A stretch of 64,000 bases of DNA, from positions 62,001-126,000 of the forward strand of contig NZ_JBBMER010000006.1 in NCBI RefSeq assembly GCF_040096455.1. The letters are read 5' to 3'. The translations under genes and the position numbers were made by a program. This document shows, piece by piece, positions 17,417 through 26,279 of this stretch. Each line of letters opens with the position of its first letter. The stretch's first letter is position 1. This DNA is from Lachnospira rogosae (GTDB lineage Bacteria; Bacillota; Clostridia; Lachnospirales; Lachnospiraceae). The notes under the pieces were generated by a model, which saw only the letters and a list, made by a program, of their open reading frames with translations, was not told where the DNA came from and did not search any database.

Positions 17417-17476
17417 ACACGGGTATTATGCTGTAGTTCAATCTCAGGATTGGATATGGCGGATATCCGTGTTTTG
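17417..17476 (+). terminator. Hairpin terminator after metY
   Basis: ACACGGGTAT (17417-17426) pairs with ATATCCGTGT (17463-17472), followed by TTTTG. A small inner hairpin (CAATC/GATTG) sits in the loop. Confidence 0.55.
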
Positions 17477-17508
17477 TTGTGTAAGGTTGGAAAGTTGTTA
17501 GAAAAGTG

Positions 17509-17537
17509 TTGAAACTTGTATCATATAGTGCTACAGT
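17509..17537 (+). promoter_or_regulatory. Sigma-A promoter of the yhcH-type gene
   Basis: TTGAAA (17509-17514) and TACAGT (17532-17537) are separated by 17 nt. Confidence 0.55.
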
Positions 17538-17581
17538 TTATATAAGAAATTTTTTAAAAGACACGAAAGGGGTTTTTAACA

Positions 17582-18046
17582 ATGATTTATGCATCACTTA
17601 ATGCCAAGAAAGGCAATTATCAGTATCCAGCAGCTATTGCTACAGCTTTAGAGTTTCTTGCTAAGCCAGAAACAGCAGAGCTTCCAGTGGGAAGATATGA
17701 GCTTGACGGAGATAATATTTTTGTACTTATTCAGGACCAGACAACAGCTCCAGTTGAGAATAAGAGAGCAGAAAGCCATAGAAATTATATCGATATCCAG
17801 TATCTTTTCACAGGAAAGGAAGTACAGGGCTATGCACCACTTCTTCCAGGTGTTACAGGTGAAGAACCAGCAGGTAAGGATAATATTTTCTATGCAGATG
17901 TAGAGAATGAGCAGTTCGTAACATTACATCCGGGTGAATTCACAGTATTCTTTACTAATGATATTCATCGTCCTAACTGCACAATGGATGAACCAGTTAA
18001 CATTCATAAGGCAGTTGTTAAGATTAAAGAAAGTCTCATTAAGTAA
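17582..18046 (+). CDS. YhcH/YjgK/YiaL family protein
   Basis: This 154-residue cytoplasmic cupin-like protein belongs to the YhcH/EbgC (DUF386) family, whose members act in sialic-acid or other sugar catabolism. Typical features are AESHRNYIDIQYLFTG in the middle and the metal-site-like LHPGEFTVFFTNDIHRPNC near the end. AAAGGGG precedes the ATG. It has its own promoter and terminator, and no sugar pathway gene is adjacent, so its substrate is unassigned. Confidence 0.85.
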   Translation: MIYASLNAKKGNYQYPAAIATALEFLAKPETAELPVGRYELDGDNIFVLIQDQTTAPVENKRAESHRNYIDIQYLFTGKEVQGYAPLLPGVTGEEPAGKDNIFYADVENEQFVTLHPGEFTVFFTNDIHRPNCTMDEPVNIHKAVVKIKESLIK

Positions 18047-18080
18047 TTGACAGATTATATACAAAATATATAGTTTTTTT

Positions 18081-18119
18081 ATGAGTATTGTGACCTTTTG
18101 GTTGCAGTACTCATTTTTT
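18081..18119 (+). terminator. Intrinsic terminator
   Basis: ATGAGTA (18081-18087) pairs with TACTCAT (18108-18114), and a T-run follows. Confidence 0.85.
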
Positions 18120-18212
18120 GTACTTTTCTTAATAAATAATTGAAATTTTATTAAGAATGAATTAGAATATATTAAAATTAGAATAGTGATAATATAGTAA
18201 GGAGAGATATGT

Positions 18213-19514
18213 ATGTTTAGTCAGTTATTTGGAAAATATCTTGTGGACAATAAAGTTATTACTAAGGAACAGTTGGATGAAGTTATTAGCAAGATGGAAA
18301 ATGTAAGGGCAAAGCTTGGCTTTATTGCTGTATCAGAAGGTATTCTTACTAAGGAAAAGGCTGAGGAGATTAATATTCTCCAGACACAAAAGGATGCTAA
18401 GTTCGGTGATATAGCGGTTGAAGAAGGCTATATAACTAAGGAACAGCTAGAGGATATGCTTAATAAGCAGGGAAGCACTTATATCAAATTTATGCAGGTG
18501 CTTGAAGAGGTAAGTGGCCTTTCACAGAACGATATTGAAACACACATTGAAGAATTCAGAAAGAGCATTGGTTTTGCACCTGAAGAACTTGAGGCTTTAA
18601 AGAATGATGATATTGATAAGATTGTGCCTATGTTTGCATATGCTTCAAAGCCATATATAACAGATATTGCGGCACTTGCATTAAGAAATATTACAAGATT
18701 TGTTACAAGCAATTATTATATTGGAAAGATTGAGCATGTAAATAATTTTGAATATAGGGCATTTGCTGGACAGAGATGTGAAGGTGATGTTAATTCAGTG
18801 ATAGGTTTTGCTGTAAAGAACGACCCACAGGCATTTATTGATATTGCAAAGGGATATTCTAAGTCAGATGATTTCCAATTCGGACTTGAAAGTTACGATG
18901 CAGTAGGTGAATTCATTAATTGTATAGATGGACTTTTCTCATCAGCATTATCTAATGAGAATATTGATATCGAAATTCTTCCTCAGTTCGCATATGAGAA
19001 TCAGATTGCCAAGGGTAATGCTTATGTTCTGCCTATATATATCAATGGCTGTGAAGTATCATTATATATTGCTGTAGACAGTGATGTTACTATAGGGCAG
19101 ATGCCTGTAACAAGAAAGCTTGCTGTTAAGGCTGGTTCGGTAGATGAGGGTGACAAGCACACAGTTCTTATCGTAGATGATTCAGGTATGTCAAGAATGA
19201 TGTTAAGAAATATTCTTGAAGATGCTGGATATTGTATAGTCGCAGAAGCCTCTGATGGTCTTGAAGGTGAACTTGCTTATAAGCAGTATGCTCCGGATGT
19301 TGTTACGCTTGATATTACAATGCCTAATATGGATGGTATAGAGTGCCTTGAGAAGATTATGGACTATGATCCGGATGCTAATGTTATTATGATAACAGCC
19401 GCAGGACAGCAGAATAAGGTTATTAAGGCACTTAAAGAAGGTGCTAAGAAGTTCATTACTAAGCCTTATAATCTTGAAGATGTATTAAAGAACATTGGAG
19501 ATATGGTTGAATAA
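18213..19514 (+). CDS. CheX-like phosphatase / CheY receiver fusion
   Basis: The 433-residue cytoplasmic protein has three parts. Residues 1-90 hold two copies of a short helical motif (LGxxAVxEGxxTKEQ type), similar to N-terminal domains of GspE/MshE proteins. Residues about 150-305 look like a CheC/CheX phosphatase with the catalytic ExxN pattern at E233-N236. Residues about 316-433 form a CheY receiver with acidic pair D322/D323, phospho-acceptor D367 and K417. A receiver fused to its own phosphatase could reset a chemotaxis or motility signal. It stands alone, away from a che cluster. Confidence 0.8.
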   Translation: MFSQLFGKYLVDNKVITKEQLDEVISKMENVRAKLGFIAVSEGILTKEKAEEINILQTQKDAKFGDIAVEEGYITKEQLEDMLNKQGSTYIKFMQVLEEVSGLSQNDIETHIEEFRKSIGFAPEELEALKNDDIDKIVPMFAYASKPYITDIAALALRNITRFVTSNYYIGKIEHVNNFEYRAFAGQRCEGDVNSVIGFAVKNDPQAFIDIAKGYSKSDDFQFGLESYDAVGEFINCIDGLFSSALSNENIDIEILPQFAYENQIAKGNAYVLPIYINGCEVSLYIAVDSDVTIGQMPVTRKLAVKAGSVDEGDKHTVLIVDDSGMSRMMLRNILEDAGYCIVAEASDGLEGELAYKQYAPDVVTLDITMPNMDGIECLEKIMDYDPDANVIMITAAGQQNKVIKALKEGAKKFITKPYNLEDVLKNIGDMVE

Positions 19515-19645
19515 TATTAAACTTTCTATTAAAGTCTGTTAAATAATTATAAAAATAGACTGGTCAAAGTTAATAAATGTATGTTATAATCGAGTGTAAA
19601 CGCTATATAAGCATACGTAATAATTTAAGGAACGGAGACTTAATA

Positions 19646-21043
19646 ATGGAAAAGTTTTTTAAGGTAAAAGAACACGGCTCAACAGTAAGGGTTGAAGTTC
19701 TTGCCGGTATCACAACGTTTATGGCAATGTCGTATATCCTTATGGTTAATGCAGGTATGTTTTCTGCACTTCCAGAAGTATCCTACAATGCTATATACAT
19801 TGCTACAGCTCTTTCAGCAGTTGTTGGAACATTTGCAATGGCATTTCTTGCTAACCTTCCGCTAGGTCTGGCATCAGGTATGGGACTTAATGCTTTTTTC
19901 GTGTATACAGCCTGCTTTAATTTTGGGTTAAGCTATGCTAATGCACTTGTATTAGTTCTTTTAGATGGTATTGTATTTATTATTCTTACAGTAACAGGAA
20001 TAAGAGCTAAGCTTTTTGCTGCTATACCTGACGCAGTAAGAATGGCTATACCAGCTGGTATCGGTCTTTTTATTGCATTTCTTGGTTTACAGAATGCAGG
20101 ACTTATTGTTAATGATGAGTCAACACTTGTAAATCTTGCTTCATTTAATGTACTTAATGGTAATGCAAGCTGGGCAACAATTATGCCAAAGATTGTAACT
20201 ATAGCTGCTCTTGTTATAATAGCAGTTCTTTCAGTAAGAAAGATTAAAGGTTCAGTACTCTGGGGTATTCTTGGTGGAACGGTTATTTACTATGTATTAG
20301 GATTTACTATACCAGGCTTTTATGATGGATTTTTTGAGGGAATGACTCTTAATCCATTTGCTGCATTTGGTGATTGGGCTTCAATGTCATTTGGCAAGGT
20401 ATTTACACAGGGATTTGATTTCTCACATTATCTTGCTAATCATACAACAGCAGACCTTGTACTTATAATTGCTACAACAGCTCTTGCTTTCTGTATGGTA
20501 GATATGTTTGATACTCTTGGAACACTTTATGGTGCATGCTCAAGAGGTGATATGCTTGATGAGAATGGACAGGTTCCTAATTTTGAGAAGGCTATGTTAT
20601 CAGATGCCCTTGCAACTTGTGTAGGTGCTGTATGTGGTACATCTACAGTTACAACATTCGTTGAGTCATCATCAGGTGTTGCAGAAGGTGGAAGGACAGG
20701 TTTATCATCATTCACAACAGGATGTTTGTTCTTTGTGGCAATGTTCTTAAGCCCTATAGCAGCATTAATTCCAGGTAGTGCTACAGCAGCAGCTCTTATA
20801 TACGTTGGTGTACTTATGATGGGTGGTGTAGCTAAGATTGACTGGAATGATATATCAGTTGCAGTTCCAGCATTCCTTACAATTGCATTTATGTCATTTG
20901 CATATAATATAAGTTATGGTATTGCATTTGGTCTTATATCATATATTCTTATAAAAGTATTTTCTGGCAAGTCTAAGGAAGTTAAAGCATTTACATGGGT
21001 AATAGCTATATTATTTACCCTAATGTTCTTCCTTACACATTAA
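19646..21043 (+). CDS. NCS2/AzgA-type purine permease
   Basis: This integral membrane transporter would import hypoxanthine, guanine or adenine by proton symport. The 465 residues have about 12-14 hydrophobic segments. Family hallmarks are GITTFMAMSYIL at the start, GLASGMGLNAFF, DMFDTLGTL and GTSTVTTFVESSSGVAEGGRTGL. The frame is open from 19577, but TATAAT at 19585-19590 and GGAG before the ATG at 19646 fix the start. The leader is too short for a purine riboswitch and shows none. Confidence 0.88.
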   Translation: MEKFFKVKEHGSTVRVEVLAGITTFMAMSYILMVNAGMFSALPEVSYNAIYIATALSAVVGTFAMAFLANLPLGLASGMGLNAFFVYTACFNFGLSYANALVLVLLDGIVFIILTVTGIRAKLFAAIPDAVRMAIPAGIGLFIAFLGLQNAGLIVNDESTLVNLASFNVLNGNASWATIMPKIVTIAALVIIAVLSVRKIKGSVLWGILGGTVIYYVLGFTIPGFYDGFFEGMTLNPFAAFGDWASMSFGKVFTQGFDFSHYLANHTTADLVLIIATTALAFCMVDMFDTLGTLYGACSRGDMLDENGQVPNFEKAMLSDALATCVGAVCGTSTVTTFVESSSGVAEGGRTGLSSFTTGCLFFVAMFLSPIAALIPGSATAAALIYVGVLMMGGVAKIDWNDISVAVPAFLTIAFMSFAYNISYGIAFGLISYILIKVFSGKSKEVKAFTWVIAILFTLMFFLTH

Positions 21044-21301
21044 TCAGATGTAGAATATAAAAAATATATTAATATATGCCAGATTGGTGTCGGTTATTCA
21101 CTTAAAGTGTGACCGGCACCAATGTAGCAATATGGGATTTACTAATTAACAATATTATATATGAATAAGATGTGATTTTAATTGAAATATATTAATAACA
21201 GAAGTATCGGTTGATTAATTAAGGTTTAATTGAAATGGTATTTATAAGGAATACCGATTGATTAAGAATTGAAAAGAACGTAGAGAGGAATAGAGAGTTG
21301 T
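21044..21301. other. Intergenic region with hairpin and imperfect 48-bp tandem repeat
   Basis: A hairpin (ATTGGTG arm at 21083 to CACCAAT ending 21123) follows the permease without a clear T-run. From about 21176 to 21280 an imperfect unit of roughly 48 bp, carrying TTTAATTGAAAT and CGGTTGATTAA, occurs twice. No gene is seen. Confidence 0.5.
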
Positions 21302-23134
21302 ATGGAAAAGCTTAAAACCTATTTAGAAGCACATAAGTTAATAACGGACGGAGCATTTGGTACATATTACTCAAGAGTTTATGATACTAATGAACTGCCA
21401 GAGTCTGTTAATATTACTATGGGCAGACGTGTCACAGATATTCACAAAGAATATATTAATGCAGGGGCAAAGCTTATAAGAACCAATACATTTGCGGCTA
21501 ATACTGTTAATCTTGAATGCAATTTTGATGAGGTTAAAGCTAATATAAAAGCAGCTGTTGCCAATGCAAGACAGGCAGTTAAGGAATGTGGCAGGGAAGT
21601 ATATATTGCCGCAGATATAGGTCCTATACCTAATGATAATCTTTTTGACAAGCAGACAGTAGTAGATGAATATGTAGATATTGCGAAGGTATTTCTTGAA
21701 GAAGGAATTAATGTATTCGTGTTCGAGACATTTGCAGATTTATCTAATATATCTGATGCCATAGATTATATAGGAAGTGCTGCGATTGGTGGAATTAATA
21801 TAGCAGATAGTGTTTTGACAGACAGACCATTTGTTATAACACAGTTTGCAATCAACCAGTTTGGATATAGTAATTGTGGACTTAGTTCGTCTAAGCTAGT
21901 TAAGCTTGCAGATGATAATCCGTATATCGATGCTCTAGGATTTAACTGCGGAATTGGACCGGGACATATGGAACAGTTCATATTAAAGGAACGCCGTCAT
22001 ACTGACAAGTATTTAAGTGCACTTCCTAATGCAGGTTATCCTCAGGCAGTCAGCGGACGTATGATATTCTCTGACAAGAATATGGATTATTATTCTGATA
22101 AAATGTGTGAATTGTTAAATGCAGGTGCTGATATAATCGGCGGCTGCTGTGGAACAACACCTGACTATATTGACAGAATAGCTTCCAAAGCAGATTTTAC
22201 ACAGAACATACAGGGTGAAGGCTGTGATTGGGAGACTGATAATTCAGTACAGGCAGTAAACACAGCATTTTATCACAATAAGGAGGGGAAGAAGCTTATC
22301 GCAGTTGAGCTTGCACCTCCATTTGACAGTAATGCTGATAAGCTCTTAGATGCGGCACATTATCTTAAAAGCAAGGGTGTAGATGTATTGACATTTCCTG
22401 ACTCACCATCAGGAAGAACAAGAGCAGACTCTATTCTTATGGCAGAAAAAGTGTCAAGGCAGACGGGAATGTGTGTTATGCCACATCTTTGCTGTAGGGA
22501 TAAAAATGCCATCGCAATCAGGTCACAGATATTAGGTGCTGATATTAATGGCATTAATAATTTTCTTGTCATTACAGGTGATCCAATACCTTCGGTAATG
22601 AGAAGCAGTGTTAAGAGCGTATTTAACTTTGACTCTGTAGGCTTTATGAATATATTAGATGATATGAATTCAGAACAGTTTGCAGACCAGCCTGTTACAT
22701 ATGGCGGAGCTATTAATCAGGGCAGAAAAAGACTGGATATAGAGATTGGACGAGTAAAGAAGAAAATGGAAGCAGGAGCTACATTTTTTATGACACAGCC
22801 AGCATTCTGTGATGAGGATATAGAAAGAATTGCCACAATAAAAAAAGAAACAGGTGCAAGAATTCTATGTGGAATAATGCCGTTAGTGAGCTTTAAGAAT
22901 GCTTCATTTATGAAGAATGAGATGACAGGCATTAATGTAACTGATGAGGTTCTGTTAAGATACAGACCGGATATGACTAAAGAAGAAGGAGAACAGGCAG
23001 GAATTGATTTGGCTGTTGAAATTATTAATAAATCCATCGATATAGTTGACGGATATTACTTCTCTTTCCCATTTATAAGAGTACATATGCTTGATAAAAT
23101 AATTAAACAGTCAGAACTATATGTTAATAACTAG
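21302..23134 (+). CDS. Homocysteine S-methyltransferase / methylenetetrahydrofolate reductase fusion
   Basis: This 610-residue bifunctional cytoplasmic enzyme resembles Bacillus YitJ. The N-terminal half (about 1-290) is a zinc homocysteine methyltransferase with TDGAFGT, NTFAAN, GFNCG and the zinc motif GGCCG. The C-terminal half (about 320-610) is an MTHFR-like TIM barrel with AVELAPPFD, HLCCRD and LVITGDP. Together they would make methyl donors and methionine from homocysteine, fed by the MetY enzymes. No SAM riboswitch is visible upstream. Confidence 0.88.
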   Translation: MEKLKTYLEAHKLITDGAFGTYYSRVYDTNELPESVNITMGRRVTDIHKEYINAGAKLIRTNTFAANTVNLECNFDEVKANIKAAVANARQAVKECGREVYIAADIGPIPNDNLFDKQTVVDEYVDIAKVFLEEGINVFVFETFADLSNISDAIDYIGSAAIGGINIADSVLTDRPFVITQFAINQFGYSNCGLSSSKLVKLADDNPYIDALGFNCGIGPGHMEQFILKERRHTDKYLSALPNAGYPQAVSGRMIFSDKNMDYYSDKMCELLNAGADIIGGCCGTTPDYIDRIASKADFTQNIQGEGCDWETDNSVQAVNTAFYHNKEGKKLIAVELAPPFDSNADKLLDAAHYLKSKGVDVLTFPDSPSGRTRADSILMAEKVSRQTGMCVMPHLCCRDKNAIAIRSQILGADINGINNFLVITGDPIPSVMRSSVKSVFNFDSVGFMNILDDMNSEQFADQPVTYGGAINQGRKRLDIEIGRVKKKMEAGATFFMTQPAFCDEDIERIATIKKETGARILCGIMPLVSFKNASFMKNEMTGINVTDEVLLRYRPDMTKEEGEQAGIDLAVEIINKSIDIVDGYYFSFPFIRVHMLDKIIKQSELYVNN

Positions 23135-23163
23135 ATACATAAGACATATGGAGGTGGGGAATT

Positions 23164-23331
23164 ATGAATGAGGCACAAGTTAAACATTTTATAGTTATGG
23201 AAAGACAAAAAGGTACAACAATAGAAGAATTAATATTCATTCTTCACGATAATGGTGTGCCAGAATATGAGATATCTAATTATCTTGAAATTTCAATTAA
23301 ATATGTTGAGGAAATCTTAAGTGATTATTAA
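23164..23331 (+). CDS. Very small putative helix-turn-helix protein
   Basis: This 55-residue open frame starts with ATG behind a strong GGAGGTGGGG ribosome binding site, 29 nt after the methyltransferase stop. It is charged and helical; TIEELIFILHDNGVPEYEISNYLEIS looks like a helix-turn-helix of the type in which a sigma-like or transposase HTH chooses sites. The good ribosome binding site and codon usage support a real gene. It is probably co-transcribed with the upstream enzyme. Confidence 0.6.
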   Translation: MNEAQVKHFIVMERQKGTTIEELIFILHDNGVPEYEISNYLEISIKYVEEILSDY

Positions 23332-23412
23332 TAAATGAAGCGGTATTAATGGTTGCAAATAAGGCATTTTGGGGATATAATCTATTAAAAGCACAGTTAA
23401 TGGAGGAGTCTT

Positions 23413-23823
23413 ATGGAAGTATATGAGATGCCTATTACGGTTGAAGAGTCAAGGAATTATCACAAGCTGTTATATCAGTTAAAAGCACTTAATCTTGTTG
23501 AATGGATTAAGACTTACATATTTACGGTTATATTTAATATGATATTTGCATTTGTTATATTTACATTTTCAACAAATTTAGCATTATATATCTGGAATAA
23601 TGTACCAATGGGTATTAAGCTTCTGTTATTTGTTGTTGTATTCTTTCTTGTAGCATTGCAGAGATCTAAGAATATGCAGTTAAAAGCTATGTTACAGAAG
23701 TATTTTATTAATAATATTCCTCAGGAATTCTTATCAGGTGGAATACAGTTAAAGAAGATTAAAGTATCAAAGAATTCTTTAAAGGTGTATTATAGAAGAT
23801 TTCACACACAGGATTTCCAATGA
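23413..23823 (+). CDS. Small membrane protein with two transmembrane helices
   Basis: The 136-residue product has an N-terminal cytoplasmic stretch, two hydrophobic helices (about 35-58 and 66-83) and a basic C-terminal tail. GGAGG precedes the ATG. I do not recognise a family. It sits between the small HTH gene and a terminator and is likely the last gene of that unit. Confidence 0.65.
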   Translation: MEVYEMPITVEESRNYHKLLYQLKALNLVEWIKTYIFTVIFNMIFAFVIFTFSTNLALYIWNNVPMGIKLLLFVVVFFLVALQRSKNMQLKAMLQKYFINNIPQEFLSGGIQLKKIKVSKNSLKVYYRRFHTQDFQ

Positions 23824-23837
23824 TATTTCAGAATTGT

Positions 23838-23870
23838 AAAAGCTCCTTTTTGAATAAGAAAGGGGCTTTT
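23838..23870 (+). terminator. Intrinsic terminator
   Basis: AAAAGCTCCTTT pairs with AAAGGGGCTTTT (one wobble) and ends in TTTT, closing the small-gene transcript. Confidence 0.8.
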
Positions 23871-23896
23871 AATATGCACAAGAATGGAGATAATAT

Positions 23897-25450
23897 ATGA
23901 GTTTATTAAATGTTGAACATCTTACACACGGATTTGGTGACAGAGCGATATTTGATGATGTATCGTTTAGATTATTAAAGGGTGAACATATCGGACTTGT
24001 TGGAGCTAATGGTGAGGGAAAGTCCACATTTATGAATATAATTACAGGGAAGCTTATGCCTGATGAGGGCAGGATTGAATGGGCTAAGAATATTAAGGTG
24101 GGATATCTTGACCAGCATTCTGTACTTGAAAAAGGAATGACTATAGGTTCTGTAATGCGGCAGGCATTTGATGATTTATTTGTTATGGAAGAACGAATGA
24201 ATGAAATCTGTGACAAGATGATGGATGCAGATGACGAGCAGATGACTGAATATATGGAAGAATTAGGTACAATTCAGGATATGCTTACTAATCACGATTT
24301 CTATATGATAGATGCTAAGGTTGAAGAAGTTGCAAGGGCATTGGGGCTTTTGGAGCTGGGACTTGATAAAGATGTAACAGATCTTAGTGGTGGACAGAGA
24401 ACTAAGGTTTTATTAGGAAAGCTGCTTCTTGAAAAGCCTGATATTCTGCTTCTGGATGAGCCTACTAACTATCTTGACAAGGAGCATATTGACTGGCTTA
24501 AAAGATACCTTTTAGATTATGAGAACGCGTTTATATTAATATCACACGATATTCCATTTCTTAACAGCGTTATTAATATAATATACCATATGGATAACCA
24601 GCAGCTTAACAGATATGTTGGTGATTATTATAAGTTCCAGGAAGTGTATGAGATGAAGCAGGCACAGATGAAAGCAGCCTACGACAAACAGCAGAAAGAG
24701 ATTGCTGATTTGAAGGATTTTGTTGCAAGAAATAAGGCCAGGGTTGCAACAAGAAATATGGCTATGTCAAGACAGAAAAAGCTTGATAATATGGAGATGA
24801 TTGAGTTAGCCAAGGATAAACCAAAGCCAGAATTCAATTTTAAAGTTGCTAGAACTTCTGGCAAATATGTATTTACAACTAAAGATCTTGTAATCGGATA
24901 TGATGAGCCTTTATCAAAGCCTCTTAATTTCGAGATGGAAAGAGGTAAGAAAATAGTACTTACAGGTGCTAACGGAATTGGTAAATCTACATTGTTAAAG
25001 AGCCTTTTAGGTTTAATTAAGCCGTTATCAGGTGAGGCAGTTATGGGTGATTATCTTGAGATAGGATATTTTGAACAGGAGATGCCACCTGATATTAACA
25101 CAACCTGTCTTGAAGAGATATGGCAGGAATTTCCTGGTTTTACACAGTATGAGGTAAGGTCAGCATTAGCCAAATGCGGACTTACAACTAAGCATATTGA
25201 AAGCAAGGTAAGAGTGTTAAGTGGTGGTGAACAGGCAAAGGTAAGATTATGCAAGCTTGTAAATAGGGAGTCTAATATTCTTGTGTTAGATGAGCCTACT
25301 AACCACTTAGATGTAGATGCCAAGGAAGAACTAAAAAGAGCACTTATAGAATACAAAGGAAGTATACTTATGGTATGCCACGAGCCAGAGTTCTATGACG
25401 GACTTGCAACAGACGTGTGGGATTGCAGTGAGTGGACGACAAGACTTTAA
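23897..25450 (+). CDS. ABC-F family ATPase (ribosome-associated)
   Basis: The 517-residue cytoplasmic protein has two ABC domains and no transmembrane segment, as in EttA/Uup/YkpA translation factors. Walker A motifs are GANGEGKST (36-44) and GANGIGKST, the signatures LSGGQ and LSGGE, and both Walker B regions read LLLDEPTN or LVLDEPTN. A basic linker of about 60 residues between the domains is the segment that would enter the ribosomal E site. Whether it is a housekeeping or an antibiotic-protection factor cannot be decided. Confidence 0.88.
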   Translation: MSLLNVEHLTHGFGDRAIFDDVSFRLLKGEHIGLVGANGEGKSTFMNIITGKLMPDEGRIEWAKNIKVGYLDQHSVLEKGMTIGSVMRQAFDDLFVMEERMNEICDKMMDADDEQMTEYMEELGTIQDMLTNHDFYMIDAKVEEVARALGLLELGLDKDVTDLSGGQRTKVLLGKLLLEKPDILLLDEPTNYLDKEHIDWLKRYLLDYENAFILISHDIPFLNSVINIIYHMDNQQLNRYVGDYYKFQEVYEMKQAQMKAAYDKQQKEIADLKDFVARNKARVATRNMAMSRQKKLDNMEMIELAKDKPKPEFNFKVARTSGKYVFTTKDLVIGYDEPLSKPLNFEMERGKKIVLTGANGIGKSTLLKSLLGLIKPLSGEAVMGDYLEIGYFEQEMPPDINTTCLEEIWQEFPGFTQYEVRSALAKCGLTTKHIESKVRVLSGGEQAKVRLCKLVNRESNILVLDEPTNHLDVDAKEELKRALIEYKGSILMVCHEPEFYDGLATDVWDCSEWTTRL

Positions 25451-25474
25451 GTATAAGGAAATGAGGTGTGGACC

Positions 25475-26263
25475 GTGAAGATAGGTATATTTGATTCAGG
25501 AATTGGCGGCTTATCACTGCTTCATCAGGCAATGATAACATTGCCTGAAGTTGATTATGTATTTTATGCAGATGTTGATAATGTGCCATATGGAGAAAAG
25601 ACTACAGAACAGATAAGAGAGTATGTAGACAGGGCAGTTGATTTTCTTGTATCAAAGGGCTGTAAGGCAATAGTGTTAGCGTGCAACACAGCTACTAGTG
25701 CAGCCATTACATTTTTAAGAAATAAATACCAGATTCCAATAATCGGCATTGAACCTGCAGTTAAGCCAGCCTGTGCACATAACAGGGGTAAGAGGATAAT
25801 GGTTGTTGCAACTCCGGTTACGGCTAAGGGAGTGAAACTTAAAAATCTTATTATGAAGTATGATATAGACTCAAAGGTAGATGTTATTGCACTTCCTAAG
25901 CTAGTAAGATTTGCACAGCAGGATGAATTTAATTCAGCAGAGGTTATGAATTATCTTAACAATCAGTTTGCAGGACATAACTTTAATGATTATTCAGAAC
26001 TTGTGCTTGGCTGTACACATTTTAATTATTTCAAAGATTCATTTGCGAAGCTGTTTCCGGATGATATTGAGATAATAGATGGTAATATCGGAGTATCTAA
26101 TTACTTAAAAAATATACTTATAAAGAATGGTGTTCTTGATAATAATGATGATAAACTGTGTGGAACTGTGGAATACTATTATTCTGGAAGAGCAGTTGAC
26201 GATAAGGAACTGGAACATATTAAAATGCTGCACCGCAGACTTGAGGTTATGCGTAAGATTTAA
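25475..26263 (+). CDS. murI: Glutamate racemase
   Basis: MurI supplies D-glutamate for peptidoglycan. The 262-residue protein has the start motif IGIFDSGIGGLS, VPYGEK, the two catalytic cysteines C70 (ACNTAT) and C180 (GCTHF). The frame is open from a GTG at 25466, but that codon overlaps the GAGG ribosome binding site; GTG at 25475, 8 nt after it, is the better start. It follows the ABC-F gene by 24 nt and precedes the polymerase by 16 nt, so a shared transcript is likely. Confidence 0.88.
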   Translation: MKIGIFDSGIGGLSLLHQAMITLPEVDYVFYADVDNVPYGEKTTEQIREYVDRAVDFLVSKGCKAIVLACNTATSAAITFLRNKYQIPIIGIEPAVKPACAHNRGKRIMVVATPVTAKGVKLKNLIMKYDIDSKVDVIALPKLVRFAQQDEFNSAEVMNYLNNQFAGHNFNDYSELVLGCTHFNYFKDSFAKLFPDDIEIIDGNIGVSNYLKNILIKNGVLDNNDDKLCGTVEYYYSGRAVDDKELEHIKMLHRRLEVMRKI

Positions 26264-26279
26264 TTGTGGGGAATGATTA

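Noticed and set aside
19577..19645. Longer start for the purine permease
   Set aside because: The extension overlaps the probable promoter -10 (19585-19590) and lacks a ribosome binding site; it also adds a non-conserved basic stretch.
19590..19645. Purine riboswitch before the permease
   Set aside because: The leader is only about 55 nt and lacks the conserved core of that riboswitch.
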